A stretch of 64,000 nt of DNA from contig NC_090795.1 in NCBI RefSeq assembly GCF_040054535.1, positions 6,237,501 through 6,301,500 of the forward strand, given 5' to 3'. Numbering within the stretch: position 1 is the stretch's first letter; each line of letters starts with the position of its first letter. Position numbers and translations under genes: made by a program. Shown piece by piece: positions 61,579 through 64,000 of the stretch. Source of the stretch: Antennarius striatus. Its lineage: Eukaryota > Chordata > Actinopteri > Lophiiformes > Antennariidae. The notes below the pieces were generated by a model. The model was not told the origin of the DNA and made no database searches. It worked only from the letters and a program-made list of their open reading frames with translations.

Positions 61579-64000
61579 CTTCTACTACACATGGAGTATC
61601 CACATTCACACAGCTCAAAGGGAAGAAGGATGAAAATCCACATTAGGACAAAACAAAGCACTCCACTGACTGTCCCCTGCATGACGAGGTTAGCTGTTTT
61701 AATCAACCTCTCATCACCATCACCTTTCACCTGCTCTCAGTGCTCCAGTCAATCAAAAGAGGCTCTGATTTACAGATTTTTACTCAGCTGGTTCTGAATT
61801 CTGAAATGAAATGAAAAGTGTTTTCAGTCTTTTCTGCACACTATATCAGGCCTCTTATCTCTCCAGCCGTCACGACAGCTGATTGCTGCCGTGTCACAGA
61901 CCACAGGGAAAGCATGTATTACGTGGTGAGTCAGCAGCGTGCAACAAGGTGTCCCGGGACCGGCCGGCCATAGGTCAGTGGTGTGCGGAGCTTAAATTAT
62001 ATAATCAAGATTTGTTTAAGGGTTTAAAGGTTAACTGGTGTAATAGGAAGAGGACATTTTTTTCTTGCATTTACGCAACTTCAAAGCAATACCTACAGGT
62101 GGTCCAAAAAGGTGGTACAGATTAAAGGCTGAGACGAGTTAAACATGCAGAAGCTGCTGCATTCAGATTCTAAACACCTTCTTTAGTAGCTAAACAGGCT
62201 TCAAATGCATTCATCCTTTACCTTAAGTGGATTACTCACTTACAAATGGACAAACTCATTCACACCCGAAGCTAAAGAGTCCTTCAGCTGTCTAACCTCC
62301 TCTCTCCTCCTCTTTCGTCCGGCTGCCTTATCTAAATAAAATGCATATTATGCAACAGGACTATGATAAACTCCTACTTTGCAGAAAAAGCATCCAGACC
62401 TTCATTTTGCATGCTGAGGATGCTGCACAAGGAGAGGTTAAAAAAAAAAAAAAGATGTTACAGAACTTTAAGGCCCCAAACCCAAACAGATCACAGGAAC
62501 CTTCTTGCTGTGATAAGAAGTTTCAAATAAGAACTGAAATAGTGTGTTTTGTCAAGAAAACTGATCTAATTGAATGGATGAAACACTCCTACTGCAAAAA
62601 TCCTCACACCACTGTCACCAGATCAGAACAATTCCGGGGTACACATGTGTTCAAACTGTGGAAAGCAGGAACTTCCCTTCTTCCAGCTCACCACAGGGAC
62701 GGCTGGAGTCTCTGGGTGGTCCTCTTCTCCTGCCGTCTCCCCTCACAGTTCCTAACACTTGTGTGACATTCCACACAAAGGTTGCCAATGGCTCTGTCCT
62801 CTCTCAATGAGCTTTGGGAAGTTTTAAGAATTTTTATTGTGCTGTTGTCGTTCCATGGATAACAGAGACGCAAAAGGATGGATACAAAGGACGCAAAGAT
62901 TAAAAAAAATGTTTTAGAATATGTGAAGCTGTGAGTTTGTGAATGCTTTGTGAATTACAACAATGAGAACAGAAATGGAAATGACTGAGTTGACATTATC
63001 ATATCATTATTACCACAGATTTTTACATCCCGCTTCAAAGCGACGATGTATTGTAATTGTCTGTGTTTGTGTGTTCGTTAGTATGTCCACCAAATATCTT
63101 CGCAACCGTTGCAGATAAAAAGATGAAACAAAAAACACATTACTCGGGCGGCAAAGGGGATGAAAAGGAGATGATGACCTTGACCCTGGGAAAACTAGGT
63201 CATGATCAAAATTTTGACTTTTGTACACTCAGGAACTGGATAAGATAGAAAGACAAGGGAGAAGGCCAGTGCAAGACTGTAGATCAAAGCTACTGCTTTT
63301 ATCTATGAAAGATTTCAGAGCACTACCTTTGATCTTTGACCTATGCAAGTAGGTCAAGGTAAAAGTTTGAATTCAAGTGTGTCGTGGGATGTTGCAGTCT
63401 GTGACTGCGTTGGTTCCAGTAAAGATTTTAATCCTGACATCAACAGAGAGGAACCTCTGGACACAATCAGTGTCTGCTAATGTTTTACAGAGACTTCCTG
63501 ACTTCCACTGGTGTTTTACAGCTTTCATATTCTTACCAGAGCAGATGTGGTCATTTGTCTGATTGGCTGAAACGCATGTGCTCAGCCTCTCATCTGATGC
63601 CAGTGACTGTAAATCCCTTACAGAGAGCAGAAATCATTCTTCAAAAAATTAACATTTTTTAGATCATAGATAGATAACACTTAATGGTTCTCATATATGA
63701 TGGTGTCATTCTTATATGTTGGTCTGAACTGATATCTTTTTCCCCGTATGCTCAGGCATGAGGACTGGAGGAGCCCCGCTTGGCACAAGGGGAGGATGAT
63801 TCCCGTGCAGCCTGTCGTCTTCATTCCCTAATGCTCTTTCGCCTGCCCCACTGACTGAGTTTTTAATAAATGATGAGATGTGGTATAAATAAACCACAAG
63901 GCAGTGCAACTGCCAAAAGGCAGAGAGAGATACCAAGGTAACACACGAGGTGATGAATAAGTCATCAAGGACTCATTTGCACAACTTGGTTTCTATCTGT

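Larger units (their letters stand above)
50601..64000. other. gene-free region to the window end
   Basis: I found no coding exon, tRNA or rRNA. Contents are CA/GT arrays (51721-51748, 52163-52227, 54190-54268, 61502-61578), a G-rich block (54011-54077), a TAATTA-containing low-repeat stretch (55130-55470) and a cluster of AGGTCA half-sites (63175-63356). Short open frames here match nothing I recognise. Confidence 0.5.

Noticed and set aside
36131-64000. CRISPR array, prophage or bacterial operon
   Set aside because: The sequence is vertebrate nuclear DNA; the only regular repeats are microsatellites without spacers.

Overview
The window is nuclear DNA from a ray-finned fish, probably a percomorph teleost. 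Its genes are split by GT-AG introns. It holds decayed L2-type LINE 3' ends, a tRNA-derived SINE and many CA, GT and GATA microsatellites. It also carries the vertebrate gene pair GORASP1-CSRNP1, which are near neighbours on human chromosome 3p22.

Layout: 1-4436 is intergenic sequence and 3' flank. GORASP1 (GRASP65) runs on the minus strand at 8111-4437 in nine coding exons (397 aa). Between 8.47 and about 22.3 kb lies a direct tandem array of three pancreatic elastase-like serine protease genes on the plus strand. Each has eight exons of identical lengths (267 codons) and a TATA box exactly 41 nt before its ATG. Copies 1 and 3 look intact. Copy 2 has an in-frame TGA directly after the catalytic serine codon and is called a pseudogene or null allele. 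CSRNP1 follows on the minus strand with four coding exons (29055-25315, 575 aa) and a probable non-coding first exon and GC-rich promoter at about 35476-35820. In human, TTC21A lies between GORASP1 and CSRNP1; here the elastase array occupies that interval.

From about 36 to 64 kb I find no protein-coding exon I can defend. This stretch starts with a perfect (GATA)44 array next to the CSRNP1 promoter. It also holds a minus-strand tRNA-SINE at about 41.75-42.08 kb, a palindrome with a 51-bp tandem repeat at 50.45-50.60 kb, G-rich tracts, several long CA/GT arrays and a few AT-rich homeodomain-motif stretches that resemble conserved non-coding elements. It may be regulatory territory upstream of CSRNP1.

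The genes do not form one pathway. GORASP1 stacks Golgi cisternae, CSRNP1 is a nuclear immediate-early-type transcription factor, and the elastases are secreted digestive zymogens. The main biology here is the local amplification, gene conversion and decay of the elastase cluster. Exon boundaries were placed by hand from splice signals, reading frame and comparison among the three copies.
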